The notes beneath the pieces were generated by a model that saw only the letters and a list, made by a program, of their open reading frames with translations, was not told where the DNA came from and searched no databases. This document shows positions 1-9,315 of a stretch of 64,000 bases of DNA, piece after piece (positions within the stretch are counted from its first letter, which is position 1; each line of letters starts with the position of its first letter). Source of the stretch: Tullyiplasma multilocale ATCC 49900 (GTDB lineage Bacteria; Bacillota_I; Bacilli_A; Mycoplasmatales; Mycoplasmataceae); the NCBI RefSeq assembly GCF_000483165.1, contig NZ_AXXW01000006.1, forward strand, positions 110,149-174,148. The letters are read 5' to 3'. The position numbers and the translations under genes are program-made.

Positions 1-619
1 GTGGACCTACCTTATCTTTTCAGGGTCCCACCTCTCCAGTTTCGCTTCCAATAAATGCCGAAAGGCGAACTCCCTTTTTGAAATATTTCTCCGAACATTT
101 CAAAAAATAGTTTCAAGCTAGTCCAGTATTTGCTAGCGGATAAAAATTGTGACATCCTGAAATTTTATATGCAATAGGCTTACAATATAACACATCATCT
201 AAAATGTGATCATTCATACTGGCATTTAATTGAATGTCTAAATTTCATTCCTGGGTAATCATAGCTATCTCTATCGGCGACAAAGGCATATCCAACCTCA
301 AACAATCAATACCTAAATCTTGATAATATGACAAATCATAAGAACTGGATTTCGTCATTTCCAAACATTTTGAATTTACATCAACAACAACATAAAAATT
401 ATTGTCCTTCGCAAACTTAATAATTTCTTCATAGATACTCTTATTTTTCATAAATTCTTTATCTTCAACACCTTTATCGAGACTAAATCCAGCCAGTTGA
501 AGAAACGATAAAAACATTTTATTAAACCCATATTTCTTAGCTAACAATATATATTTTTTTGTTTCTTGTTTTGTGAACTTTTCAGGGTAAACAGATATTC
601 CTAATTCTCTTTTAAACAT
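1..619 (-). CDS. MupG/DUF871-family protein (putative 6-phospho-N-acetylmuramidase), 3' end outside window
   Basis: The N-terminus RELGISVYPE and the later block GCHNFYP are characteristic of the DUF871 family, whose studied member MupG cleaves MurNAc-6-phosphate glycosides in the cytoplasm. The ATG at 619 is chosen because AGGAGG lies just upstream; an in-frame ATG 27 nt earlier has no ribosome site. UGA is read as Trp three times in the visible part. The reading frame is open to the window edge, so the C-terminus is missing. No MurNAc PTS gene is visible beside it. The upstream region is unusually rich in symmetry: a hairpin over the ribosome site, a 17-nt palindrome and an AAAGTACTTT site. 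The family call is good; the exact substrate is inferred. Confidence 0.8.
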
Positions 620-623
620 AAAA

Positions 624-660
624 TCCTCCTTAATATGATTATTCATCACATTAAGGAGGA
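624..660 (-). promoter_or_regulatory. Hairpin covering the mupG ribosome-binding site
   Basis: An 11-nt arm (650-660) is exactly complementary to 624-634, with a 15-nt loop. On the mupG transcript the second arm contains AGGAGG, the ribosome site of the start at 619, so folding would hide it. This is direct symmetry in the sequence. The regulatory role is inferred. Confidence 0.55.
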
Positions 661-687
661 TATATACATTTGGTAATAATTTAAAAA

Positions 688-714
688 GTGTAATTAGATT
701 ACACAAAGTACTTT
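688..714 (-). promoter_or_regulatory. Twin palindromes upstream of mupG: GTGTAATTAGATTACAC and AAAGTACTTT
   Basis: Positions 688-704 form a perfect palindrome with 7-nt arms and a 3-nt centre. It abuts AAAGTACTTT at 705-714, a copy of the motif found before the GH1, lipoprotein and PTS genes. The AAAGTACTTT site lies 85 nt before the mupG ATG and overlaps the last codons of tadA. Probably operators for two regulators. Confidence 0.5.
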
Positions 715-1154
715 TATTTTCTCTTATCCTTAAAAAATTTTTCTAGCAAATCTTGGTACATATTCTCTTCTTTTTTTGTACCCACTTTTTTGAAAATAAC
801 ATCAATGTCATTAATGCTATAAATTTCAGATATGCCGAATTTTGAACTTTTTAAGATATATTCTATTTTTTTAATTTTAGATTGTTTAATTGCCCCATAA
901 CACATTTCACATGGCTCAAGGGTAGTTATTATTTTGTAACCATTAAGATTAAGTGATTCAACCTTTTTGATTGTCTTGTTTAGGGCATTTATTTCGGCAT
1001 GACAAGAAATGTTGTGTTTTTTGTTTCTTGTATTGTAACCAACACCTACAACTTCATTTTCTGCATTCAAAACAACTGCTGCTACCGGAACATCCCCGTG
1101 TTTTGTAGCTTTAACAGCTTTTTTAATAAGCAAATCATAGATTTCTTTTTTCAT
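714..1154 (-). CDS. tadA: tRNA adenosine(34) deaminase TadA
   Basis: This 146-residue zinc-dependent deaminase converts A34 to inosine in the anticodon wobble position of tRNA-Arg(ACG). The sequence carries the catalytic CHAEINAL block (zinc His and proton-shuttle Glu) and the EPCEMC block that supplies the two zinc cysteines, with typical family length and order. The free-nucleoside or dCMP deaminase alternative is less likely because the layout matches bacterial TadA. It sits directly downstream of the SRP RNA, an arrangement common in Firmicutes and mollicutes. Its stop codon overlaps the AAAGTACTTT site of the following mupG gene. Confidence 0.9.
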   Translation of the reverse strand: MKKEIYDLLIKKAVKATKHGDVPVAAVVLNAENEVVGVGYNTRNKKHNISCHAEINALNKTIKKVESLNLNGYKIITTLEPCEMCYGAIKQSKIKKIEYILKSSKFGISEIYSINDIDVIFKKVGTKKEENMYQDLLEKFFKDKRK

Positions 1155-1166
1155 ACATTACCCCAC

Positions 1167-1249
1167 AAAAAAACCGCAATACAAGACACAGATCCTTATA
1201 GCTGCTACCTTCCGGTCCTGACCAATTCAGACGTTATCTTTATCACGGC
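1167..1249 (-). ncRNA. ffs: Signal recognition particle RNA, small 4.5S-like form
   Basis: The minus strand contains GGTCAGGACCGGAAGGTAGC, the near-invariant apical domain that binds Ffh. The first nine bases of the proposed RNA (1249-1241) pair completely, with wobbles, with 1181-1173, closing the hairpin, and seven U residues follow as a terminator. A TATAAT box at 1262-1257 sits seven bases before the predicted 5' end. The RNA is about 80 nt, the minimal domain-IV type without an Alu domain. Confidence 0.92.
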
Positions 1250-1268
1250 AAATATATTATATCATTTT

Positions 1269-2066
1269 TTATACTAGTGATTCAATTTCATATATTTGTT
1301 CTATCAAATTTTTTGCTTTGTGTCTAAATGTTTCATTGCGATCTTGACGAACAATGAAAGAAGTTTCAAAGAATTCTTTAAACATAGATTTATCATTAAT
1401 ATCATCACCAACCACATAAACATCTTCATCTTTAAAACCTAAAACATTTTGAAGACCCCTAATTGCATAACCTTTATTTGTTAATGAGTTAGTAACGTCA
1501 ACATTTAATTCATCACCGTAATTTGTATAGAAGAAAGCTGAATCTAAATAGTTTCTATCAAATTCTTTAAAAGTTTCTCTTAAACTTTCATCAACAACTA
1601 AACGAAATGAAAAGATCCCTTCATTTCTGATTGCATCAACTGGTAGGTTCTCAGGAACCAGACCTAAATAAGCTTCAGTTAGCATATCGTTTCAGTATTT
1701 GTGGAATAACACATCTTCTTTATTTATTGATGAATAGATAACACCGTAAGCCTTTTCTTCATTCGTCTCTATAACATCAAGTAGTGCATTTAAGTCTGAA
1801 TTCGTAATTGGGTTACTAAATAGTAGTTCACCGTCAAAATTAAATACTGCTCCACCATTACTACAAATTAAGTAATCTGGTTTCAAGTTATACTTTTCAA
1901 CTAAATAGCTTTTCATTTGTTTAAAAGGTCTTGCTGTAGCTATTACCAATTTATTACCTTGTTCTTGTCATCTTTTAACAAACTCATAGTCTTTTGGATT
2001 TAATAGTAAATCATCGTTTCTTGAGTTTCTAAGAGTTCCATCGAAGTCTGTGAATAATCATTTCAT
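1269..2066 (-). CDS. Cof-type HAD-IIB family hydrolase, copy 1
   Basis: A 265-residue HAD phosphatase. The N-terminal FTDFDGT holds the nucleophile and acid/base aspartates, and VVGDDINDKSMF near the C-terminus is the motif IV metal site. A cap domain of the Cof/SupH type lies between. The ATG at 2066 is preceded by AAGGGG. It is the last of three tandem paralogues (1269-3796), all ending in a similar helix. Substrates of this family are sugar phosphates, FMN or PLP; the sequence does not say which. Three internal UGA codons encode Trp. Confidence 0.85.
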
Positions 2067-2098
2067 ATATTTCCCCTTATAAAAAAGGTGTTGCCACC

Positions 2099-2905
2099 TT
2101 AAAATTTTATTTCATAAATTTGATCAATAACATTTTTAGCTTTGTTTCTTAAATCAATATTATGTTCTTGTCTTATTATATAGGAATTGTGGAAAAACTC
2201 ATTAAACATAGATAAATCATTCTTATCATCACCAACAACAATTATGTCTTTGCTTGGTATATCTAACATTTCTTTCATAACATTTATAGCCATACCTTTA
2301 TTACACATGTTTGAATGCAAATCAATTGAATACATACCTTCTCAAGTATTAAAGTCTGCTTCAATATTTAATCCTTCTGATTTTATTTGATCATAAAGTC
2401 TAAGTCATCCATCAGTTGTCATCATTAGTTTAATAGCCAATAGATCTAATTCCTTTATCTCATTTATTTCAAGATTTTTAAGTTCAATACCTAGCATACC
2501 TCTTTGCATTTCAGGTCCCCAAAAATCATGAAATATAGCCATCTCTTCTTTTGGTGTTCCAATCACAAGACCACGCAAATCTTCTGTATAACTTTCTAAT
2601 AATTCAAGTAATCTTAACTTGTCTTTTTTGGCAATGTAATCCGCATGAATCATTTTTCCTGTTTTGTCATAAATAGCAGCACCTGTGTAACCCACAAAAT
2701 AATCTGGTGTCCAACCATAATCTTTCTCAAGAAGATCAACAACGCCTTGCATAGGTCTTCCAGTTATCACAACAACATTATTTTCTTTGTTAAATTCCTT
2801 AATGAAATTCATATCTTTCTCATTTACTGTCATAGTTTTACTAATATCTTTTGTGCGTGGATTTCTCAAAGTTCCATCGAAGTCTGTAAATAATCATTTA
2901 GTCAT
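2099..2905 (-). CDS. Cof-type HAD-IIB family hydrolase, copy 2
   Basis: A 268-residue paralogue of the flanking genes. It starts MTKWLFTDFDGT at 2905, with GAGGT before the ATG, and has motif IV VVGDDKNDLSMF near residue 225. The cap region differs most from the other copies, consistent with a separate substrate. The upstream gap holds two imperfect copies of the AAAGTACTTT motif. Cytosolic phosphatase; substrate unknown. Confidence 0.85.
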
Positions 2906-2970
2906 AAAGTACCTCACTATTTTTAATTCTACATCCATTTAAACTCTTTATAATTTTCTAATTTGGCAAA

Positions 2971-3000
2971 AAAAGTACATTAATAAAAAAATAGTACTTT
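2971..3000. promoter_or_regulatory. Two imperfect AAAGTACTTT-like sites before HAD copy 2
   Basis: AAAGTACATT (2971-2980) and TAGTACTTTA (around 2991) flank a short A-run between HAD copies 3 and 2. Each departs from the full palindrome by one or two bases. Weak operator candidates only; the GTAC core alone is expected by chance at times. Confidence 0.2.
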
Positions 3001-3796
3001 ACAGCACTACTTCATTTAACTCACTAATTATAGTTTCAGCTTTGTTTCTTATATCTTCGTTATAAGGTTGGGTAACTATATAAGAATTTTCAAAAAATTC
3101 CGCGAACATTGATAAATCATTGTTATCATCACCAGCTACAATTACATCTTCATCTTTAAATCCCAAAATTGATTGAAGACCCCTAATTGCCGAACCTTTA
3201 TTAACATTGTTGTGGTGAATTTCACTAAACTTAATCCCTCTTAAATTATTTGATGTGAGATTCATATTTAAGTTATTATCGTCTAAAAATTTAGTAATTT
3301 TATTTCAAGTTTCATCAGTTGAAAGAACTTTGTAACAAATCATAGTTTTATCCTCAACATAATTAATAGGAAGGTTTTGGGGTGTCATCCCCATGAACAT
3401 CTCCTGATCAGCATTTTCTCAATCTTTGTGGAATAGAAAGTTTTCGTCTCCTGGAGTTGAGTATACAATCCCTTGAATTTCATCTTCGATTTCAATTAGA
3501 AAATTCATGATTTTAAGTTTCTCTTCTTCAGTCATAGTGTTTGTATAAATATTTTTACCTTCACCATCAACAACAGTTCCACCAGCATTAGTAACATAGA
3601 AATCAGGGTATAAATCATATACACCATTCACATGTTCTGAAATATGTTCATATGGTCGCCCAGTAGCAATAATTAATTTATTACCGTCAACTTGTCATTT
3701 TTTAACAAAATCTAAATCTTTTGGAGTGATTCTTAACTCTTCTCCTTTGGAATTTCTTAATGTTCCATCGAAGTCTGTAAATAATCATTTAGTCAT
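2999..3796 (-). CDS. Cof-type HAD-IIB family hydrolase, copy 3
   Basis: A 265-residue paralogue with the same MTKWLFTDFDGT start as copy 2 and motif IV VAGDDNNDLSMF. It is the first gene of the three-copy array, read leftward from 3796, with GAGGT before the ATG. Strong similarity between N-terminal blocks of all three copies indicates tandem duplication. Two in-frame UGA codons are Trp. Predicted cytosolic sugar-phosphate or cofactor phosphatase; substrate not assignable. Confidence 0.85.
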
Positions 3797-3880
3797 ATAG
3801 ATACCTCTTTTAAATATTTTAATTCAAATAAAAAGTAATGGTTAAAATAAGTGGTAATAAAAAGTAGTTTTCAATTTTAA

Positions 3881-3908
3881 AAGAAAAAAAGAACAACTTT
3901 CGTTGTTC
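3881..3908 (-). terminator. Terminator of rpmH-rnpA-yidC
   Basis: GAACAAC/GTTGTTC hairpin with a GAAA loop, followed on the minus strand by a U-rich tract. It lies directly after the yidC stop. Confidence 0.85.
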
Positions 3909-3910
3909 TA

Positions 3911-5101
3911 TTATTTTGCTTGTTTTTTTGCTTGACGAAGTCTACGTTCTGTTTCTTTATTACCAGTTTTAATATGTTTCTGGTTATAGAAATGGAACCC
4001 AAGAGTTTGACAAATTTGGTATGTTGAAGAAATAATTCAGTAAATCGCAACCCCTGACGCAACTGTAGCAACAACGAAGATAAATACTACCATCATTACT
4101 AATTGCATAATTAATTGTTTTTTACGAGCTTTTCTTTGTGCTTCAGTTAATGAAACATTTTTTTGTTTAATTCATTGTAAGATTGTTGGCAACAACATTG
4201 AAAGAATTTGTAATGGTAAGTAAACCGCTAATAATGAGAAGTATACTCAGTTACCTTCTTTAATTTGTTGTCATGGAACCTCAATTAATGAAATTTCACC
4301 AACGTTACCAATTTTTAGAGCTCTAGTAGATCTAATAACTGCATAAATCGCGAACAAGAATGGCATTGAGGCGAATGAACCCCCAATTGATGACATAGGT
4401 GAGACACCTTCTTTTTTATAAAGAGCCATTGTTTCTTGTTGTTGTTTTTGTTTTGAAGCAGGGTCTTTTTTATCTTTATACTTAGCTGTAATTTCAGCTT
4501 GTTTTAATTGCATAGATTGCATTTTAATTTGATTTTTCTGTGATTTTCAACTGAAAGCCAAAGTGATTGTTCTAATAATTAAAACTGTAAAGAAGATTCC
4601 AAAGAATGCTGCAATTCCGTATACACGTTGTGATTCTGAATCTAAACCAGGATTTAATGTTCCACTTAATCCATTAACAATACCTGTAAGCACGTATGCT
4701 GTAGGGTATACGAAGATTCCGTAGAATGGAGATCCAGTTTTAGTTCAAGCTTCTCCCCATGAAGTAATGGCATTGTAACCATATTCCATAATCTCACCAC
4801 TAGAATTTAGAGCCACTCAGTGGTTTTTACCACCAATTTGTCCTAAAGATCTAATAATGATTTCGAATGAAGCACCAGGCGCATAAACTTTGTTTCCTGT
4901 CATGTCAGTAATTTGTTGTATTGTATAGTTTGAATCATACATTTGTACACAACCTCATAACATACAGATGATCATGAATAAAAATGCTAAGATTTTTGCT
5001 CATTTTAATACTTTTTTTAAGATTTCTTTAGTGTTTTTAGGGTTAGTAATACCTTTATCAGGTTTTAAATAACTCATTACACTGTTATCTGCTTTATACA
5101 A
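3911..5101 (-). CDS. yidC: Membrane protein insertase YidC/OxaA
   Basis: Inserts and folds membrane proteins with or without Sec. The frame encodes 396 residues: an N-terminal segment with a lipobox-like Cys in the first membrane span, a large extracellular part, then the conserved core with a lysine-rich cytosolic loop (KYKDKKDPASKQKQQQE) and later hydrophobic spans, ending in a basic tail. The TTG at 5101 is preferred because AGGAGG lies eight bases before it; the in-frame ATG eight codons on lacks such a site. The order rpmH-rnpA-yidC leftward from oriC is classical. Six or more UGA codons are Trp. Confidence 0.9.
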
Positions 5102-5120
5102 AAGAATATCCTCCTTGCCG

Positions 5121-5450
5121 CTATTTTAGATCGTTGATCAATTTAGTTAAAGCTCTTTGATTAAACTCGAAAGTCTTGTCTAGCATTGCTTTTCTCGCTA
5201 GGATGATCACTTTATACTCTTTATCACCATGAGTTTTGATAATGTCATTCATCATCATTCTTATTTGTCTTTTAATTTTATTTCTAATAACAGCATTCCC
5301 AATTTTTTTACCAACTGAAATACCGTATTCCAAGAAATCGTTATCTGTTTTTTCAAAATATAAAACAAAAGCTACATTCTTGATAGATTTTTGCTTTGAA
5401 ATAATATTTTGGAATTCAAAATTACCTTTAATAATTCTTTTGTTTTTCAT
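5121..5450 (-). CDS. rnpA: Ribonuclease P protein component
   Basis: A basic 109-residue protein that helps the RNase P RNA remove tRNA 5' leaders. The family signature is visible as the run from GKKIGNAVIRNKIKRQIR (the RNR motif). The ATG at 5450 lies seven bases after the rpmH stop with no clear ribosome site, pointing to translational coupling with rpmH. yidC follows after a 19-nt gap. Confidence 0.93.
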   Translation of the reverse strand: MKNKRIIKGNFEFQNIISKQKSIKNVAFVLYFEKTDNDFLEYGISVGKKIGNAVIRNKIKRQIRMMMNDIIKTHGDKEYKVIILARKAMLDKTFEFNQRALTKLINDLK

Positions 5451-5456
5451 AAAGAA

Positions 5457-5591
5457 TTATTTAGTTAATCTTGCTCTACCTTTAGCTCTACGAGCTTTGA
5501 TAACTCTTCTTCCGTTTTTTGTAGACATTCTTGCTCTGAAACCGTGAGTACGAGCAGTTTTGATTTTTGATGGTTGTCAAGTTCTTTTCAT
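5457..5591 (-). CDS. rpmH: 50S ribosomal protein L34
   Basis: A 44-residue basic protein beginning MKRTWQPSK, with the typical HGFRARM and [14 protein letters not shown] blocks. The Trp of the conserved N-terminus is encoded by UGA. It heads the leftward rpmH-rnpA-yidC operon beside oriC. Confidence 0.95.
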
Positions 5592-5903
5592 AAGTTAGTC
5601 AATCCTCCTTTTTTTAGACAATTTCAAAAATTATTATATAGTAAAAGCAATAAAAATTATATATTAATGGGAATTATTTTTTACTTTTCCACATTTGATT
5701 TTTAATCCACATTTTCTACAAAAGTTTTCCACAATTAAATTGATATTTTGTGGAAAAGTGGAAAAGTCTTTTTAGAAAGCAAAACCGCTACTTCAATGGA
5801 ATAATTATATGTTGATTATTCATGTAAAAACTATTTTATTCACATTTTAAGACAAAAGTTTTTGAAATATTTTATAATCTTATTCGTCAAGGAGAATGCA
5901 ATT
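5592..5903. other. Probable chromosomal replication origin (oriC), DnaA-box cluster
   Basis: This 312-nt gene-free gap between rpmH and dnaA contains DnaA-box-like nonamers: TTTTCCACA at 5685-5693 and 5725-5733, TAATCCACA at 5703-5711, and inverted copies at 5749-5757 and 5757-5765. Very AT-rich stretches flank them and could serve as unwinding DNA. Genes diverge from here on both sides. The rpmH and dnaA promoters must also lie in this gap. Location and boxes make the call strong; exact start sites are not visible. Confidence 0.85.
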
Positions 5904-7232
5904 ATGAATGAAACCGAATTATGATTGGAAATAAAGAAAGTCTTATCTTCTAATCCAAACGTGGATCAAGAAGTATATAACGATTATATTTCTAATGCAA
6001 AATTAATAAAAAACGATAAGGATGAGTATAGTCTGATCGTTAAATCTAAATTTGCAGCATCAGTTATTACTCCTAATCAAGACATTATAATAAATGAATT
6101 AAAAAACCATTTAGGAAAGTCTGTTCTATTTGAAATAATCACAAACGATATCTATAAAAAAACACAAAAAGTAATTAAAAACGCTGAAGTTAATAAAACA
6201 TCAGCTTACAAATTTAGTTTTGAAACTTTCATTCATGGTGAAAGTAATAATCAAGCTTTTTTAGCATCTAAAACAGTTTCTAATAACCCAGGACAACAAT
6301 TTAACCCTTTATTTATTTATGGAGACTCAGGTTTAGGTAAAACTCACTTATTACATGCTATTAATCATGAAATTTCAACTAACAAACCAGAATTAAAAGT
6401 TCTTTATCTATCAAGTGAAGTTTTCATCAAAGGTCTAGTTGATATTATCTATCAAGGTCATGACGCAATTGAAAAATACAAAGACGAAATTACACAAAAT
6501 GACGTTTTAATCGTTGATGATATTCAATTCTTAGCTAAAAAAGAAAAAACAAACGAAGTATTCTTTACAATATTTAATCACTTCATCGAAAACGGTAAAC
6601 AATTGGTGTTTTCTTCAGATAAATCTCCAGATCACTTAAACGGTTTCGACAATCGTATGATTACTAGGTTTAATTTAGGTTTAACAACATCAATTAAAAC
6701 TTTGGATTTCGAAACAGCTCATTCAATTGTTGAAAGTGAAATTAAATCACAAGGAATTATTCAAAAAGTTGAAGAAGAAGCAATTAAATACTTAGCTTCA
6801 TACTATGCTGATGATGTTCGTAAAATTAAAGGTTCAGTTTCTAAAATCAGTTTTTGATCAATCCAAAACACAGTTGATACACCTGTTGATATGGAAGTTA
6901 TTAGTGAATTATTTAAAGATGTCCCTACTTCTAATTTAGGTGTTTTAAATGTTAAGAAGATCAAAGAAGTTGTTGGAGAATCATACGGAGTTACTATTAA
7001 ATCTATTGATGGTAAAGCTAGAACTGCAAATATTGCAAATGCTCGCCATTTATCTATGTATTTAGCCAAAGAAATTTTAAACCATAGTCTTTCACAAATT
7101 GGAACAGAATTCGGTGGTAAAGATCACACAACAGTTATAAGTGCTATGAAAAAAATGACTAAATTAATCGCGTCAGACAAAGAATTTAACAACGTTGTTG
7201 AAACTCTTAAAAATAAAATACTAACAAAATAA
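5904..7232 (+). CDS. dnaA: Chromosomal replication initiator protein DnaA
   Basis: A 442-residue initiator that binds DnaA boxes and opens oriC. Domain III has Walker A GDSGLGKTH and Walker B LIVDDIQFLA; domain IV ends with the DNA-binding signature GGKDHTTVISA. The ATG at 5904 follows AAGGAGAA. Two UGA codons give Trp, near residues 7 and 319. A 24-bp hairpin overlaps the last codons and stop. The DnaA-box cluster just upstream suggests self-regulation, as known in other bacteria. Confidence 0.97.
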
Positions 7233-7270
7233 GACTTAATTGTCTTATTTTGTTAGTATTTTATTTTTTT
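7212..7270 (+). terminator. Long hairpin terminator overlapping the dnaA stop
   Basis: The arms 7212-7235 and 7242-7265 are 24-nt perfect complements with a 6-nt loop, followed by T residues. The dnaA stop codon (7230-7232) is inside the left arm. Confidence 0.85.
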
Positions 7271-7516
7271 CTTAATGTTTTCCCTTTTATCTTATATCAG
7301 AGTATCTGTTTAAAACTATTTATTTTATGTATAACTTTTCACCAAAAACATAGATAAATAAGGGATTTATTAGGTTTTCCACATACTAACACTATAATAA
7401 TAATGACAAAGGAAAAGAGAAGAAATAACGCGTGTAAACTCTCTATTTTTCTATTCTCTAAATATGTTTTTCATAAATTAATATGAGATAATTATTTTAG
7501 AAATAAAGGTGGATAT
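7271..7516. other. dnaA-dnaN gap with an extra DnaA box
   Basis: AT-rich gap with TTTTCCACA at 7375-7383, identical to the two best boxes in oriC. It may be a second origin segment, as in bacteria with bipartite origins, or a DnaA-controlled dnaN promoter. The dnaN ribosome site AAAGGTGG ends it. No gene is seen. Confidence 0.45.
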
Positions 7517-8641
7517 ATGAAATTTTCAATTAACAGAAATACTCTTTTAGAAGAATTATCAAAAGCTAATAAAATTATTGATATTAAAAACCCAAATCCC
7601 GCTCTTGGAGGTATCTTCTTAGAACTTGGTATGGATAAGATGACTATCATATCAACAAACGGTACTTTAGCCTTTAAAAGTATCTTAAATAATGCCAACT
7701 CAGATTTAGATATTAACCAACCTGGGAAAATTTTAATTAAAGGACGTTACATCTTAGAGATGTTAAGAAAACTTGATGAAGAGTTTGTAACATTTACAGC
7801 AGTAGAAACTTCTGAATTAAGAATTACTACACAGAAATCAGAATTTAATATTAATATTTTAGATGCTGAAGATTACCCTATGTTAGGATTCAGAGAAAAA
7901 GGAATCACATTAGAACTTGATCCTAAAGAATTTAAAAAGAACTTAAGTCAAGTTGCTGTTTCAATTAATGAATACAACAAGAAGTTGTCTTTAACAGGAA
8001 TGAATTTAAAAGTTAAAGAAGGACAAATTATTTTCTCAGGTACAGATTTACACAGAATTAGTAGAAAAATCATTCTTTTAGAAGGTGAATTTGAACAAGA
8101 AGTAAATATTACAATTCCATTTAAAACAATTAATGAATTACCCAAATTATTAGATGGTGCCAAAAACTTCAAAATCGTTATTACTGAGGGTTATGTAACT
8201 TTCATCATTGATGAGGTATTATTCCAATCAAATTTAATTGATGGACAATTCCCAAATATTGATGTAGCTTTCCCTCAAGAATTTGACACAACAATTACTG
8301 TTGAATCACGTAAGATTTTAAAAGCTTTAAATAGAGCTGATCTACCAAACGATGATGGATTACCACCAACAATCAATTTAAAATTTGAAGATGACAAAGT
8401 AACTATTAAATCTACAATTTCTGAAGTTGGAAATTATGAGGAAGTTTTCGGAGATTTTGAATCAATGGGTAACTTAGATCTTTCAATTAGTTTCAATGCA
8501 AAATTCTTAACAGATGCGTTAAGAACATTTGAAGGTGAAGTTGTTGAAATGAAATTTACAAATGCATTAAAACCAGTTGTTATTAATAAATTAGAAGATG
8601 ATTCATTAAAACAAGTTGTAATGCCAACACACGCTAACTAG
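7517..8641 (+). CDS. dnaN: DNA polymerase III sliding clamp (beta subunit)
   Basis: A 374-residue beta clamp that encircles DNA and tethers the replicative polymerase. It starts MKFSINRNTLLEEL, has three repeated clamp folds of similar size and ends in the conserved VVMPTH-type tail, where partner peptides dock. Length is normal for the family. Position after dnaA is the usual order. A simple hairpin terminator follows at once. Confidence 0.96.
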   Translation: MKFSINRNTLLEELSKANKIIDIKNPNPALGGIFLELGMDKMTIISTNGTLAFKSILNNANSDLDINQPGKILIKGRYILEMLRKLDEEFVTFTAVETSELRITTQKSEFNINILDAEDYPMLGFREKGITLELDPKEFKKNLSQVAVSINEYNKKLSLTGMNLKVKEGQIIFSGTDLHRISRKIILLEGEFEQEVNITIPFKTINELPKLLDGAKNFKIVITEGYVTFIIDEVLFQSNLIDGQFPNIDVAFPQEFDTTITVESRKILKALNRADLPNDDGLPPTINLKFEDDKVTIKSTISEVGNYEEVFGDFESMGNLDLSISFNAKFLTDALRTFEGEVVEMKFTNALKPVVINKLEDDSLKQVVMPTHAN

Positions 8642-8667
8642 TAATTACGAAAGTAATTACTTTTTTA
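8641..8667 (+). terminator. Terminator after dnaN
   Basis: GTAATTAC-GAAA-GTAATTAC hairpin followed by TTTTTT, directly at the dnaN stop. Confidence 0.85.
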
Positions 8668-8681
8668 TTAAAGGAGAAATT

Positions 8682-9002
8682 ATGCCAACAAGTAAAGGGT
8701 ATTTTAATTTTATAAAAGAACAATTCTCAGAATATGATGAAGTTGGTTTCAGATCAATGATGGGTGAATATGCTGTGTATTATAAAGGGAAAACAATTGG
8801 AGCTATATTTGATGACATCTTACTAGTAAAACCTGTTAAAACAGCTTTAGAATACGTGAGAGAAGTAGATATGTATGCATCACCAAAGTTTAAAGTGAAA
8901 GAAATGCTTGTAGTTGATGATGTTGAAGATATTGAATATGTAATTGGTTTATTTGAAACAATGTATGATGAAGTACCATTCCCTAAGACGAAAAAGAAAT
9001 AA
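8682..9002 (+). CDS. TfoX N-terminal domain protein
   Basis: A 106-residue cytosolic protein with the TfoX/Sxy N-terminal pattern: RSMMGEYAVYYKGKTIGAIFDD near residues 24-45, then a small alpha/beta core. Proteobacterial TfoX activates competence genes, but this gene has only the N-terminal domain, as do many Firmicute proteins of unknown role. The ATG follows AAAGGAG. It is separated from dnaN by a terminator. Competence involvement here is not supported by neighbours. Confidence 0.75.
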   Translation: MPTSKGYFNFIKEQFSEYDEVGFRSMMGEYAVYYKGKTIGAIFDDILLVKPVKTALEYVREVDMYASPKFKVKEMLVVDDVEDIEYVIGLFETMYDEVPFPKTKKK

Positions 9003-9057
9003 TGAGTAAAAATTAAAAATTATAAAAAACATCACACTAACAAGTAAAGAGATGTTT

Positions 9058-9086
9058 AAAAAATGTAGCTCACGCTACATTTTTTA
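9058..9086. terminator. Bidirectional-looking terminator
   Basis: AAAAAATGTAGC-TCAC-GCTACATTTTTT is a perfect 12-bp hairpin with A and T tracts on both sides. It ends the TfoX-domain gene and could act on either strand. Confidence 0.8.
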
Positions 9087-9290
9087 ATGAATCAGAAAAG
9101 GACCTATATGGAAATAACAAACCCCTTATTCACACCTTTATCGTATATTAAAAAAAGGCACAAGATAAATATATTTTCCAGAACAACTTAACGAAAATAA
9201 CGATGTTATTTTTCTTTATTATTTTATTCCGGAATAAGACTTAAAAAGTATCGTGAATAAACCAAAAACATTTATTATTAATGAGTATCA
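9087..9290 (+). other. Gap with a possible decayed small gene
   Basis: Between two terminators lies an ATG at 9108 after AAAAGGACC, opening a 27-codon frame to 9191. An overlapping frame continues with FPEQLNENNDVIFLYYFIPE to 9237. Together they look like fragments of one small reading frame broken by shifts, but they match nothing I recognise and may be chance. Confidence 0.2.
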
Positions 9291-9315
9291 AAAAAAGTAG
9301 CTTGAGCTACTTTTT
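9291..9315 (-). terminator. Terminator of the actin-like gene
   Basis: AAAAAGTAGC-TTGA-GCTACTTTTT hairpin overlapping the stop codon of the leftward actin-like gene. Confidence 0.8.

Noticed and set aside
999..1277. A 92-codon plus-strand frame
   Set aside because: It overlaps tadA and the SRP RNA in antisense and has no ribosome site.
2903..2914. AAAGTACCTC at the start of HAD copy 2 as an operator
   Set aside because: It is the ribosome site of that gene and only half of the palindrome is present.
3877..4074. A 65-codon minus-strand frame
   Set aside because: It is out of frame with yidC and is explained by the yidC 3' end, whose true frame ends at 3911.
9108..9191. A 27-codon frame as a real gene
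   Set aside because: Short, no recognised motif, next to a shifted fragment; listed only as a possible decayed gene.
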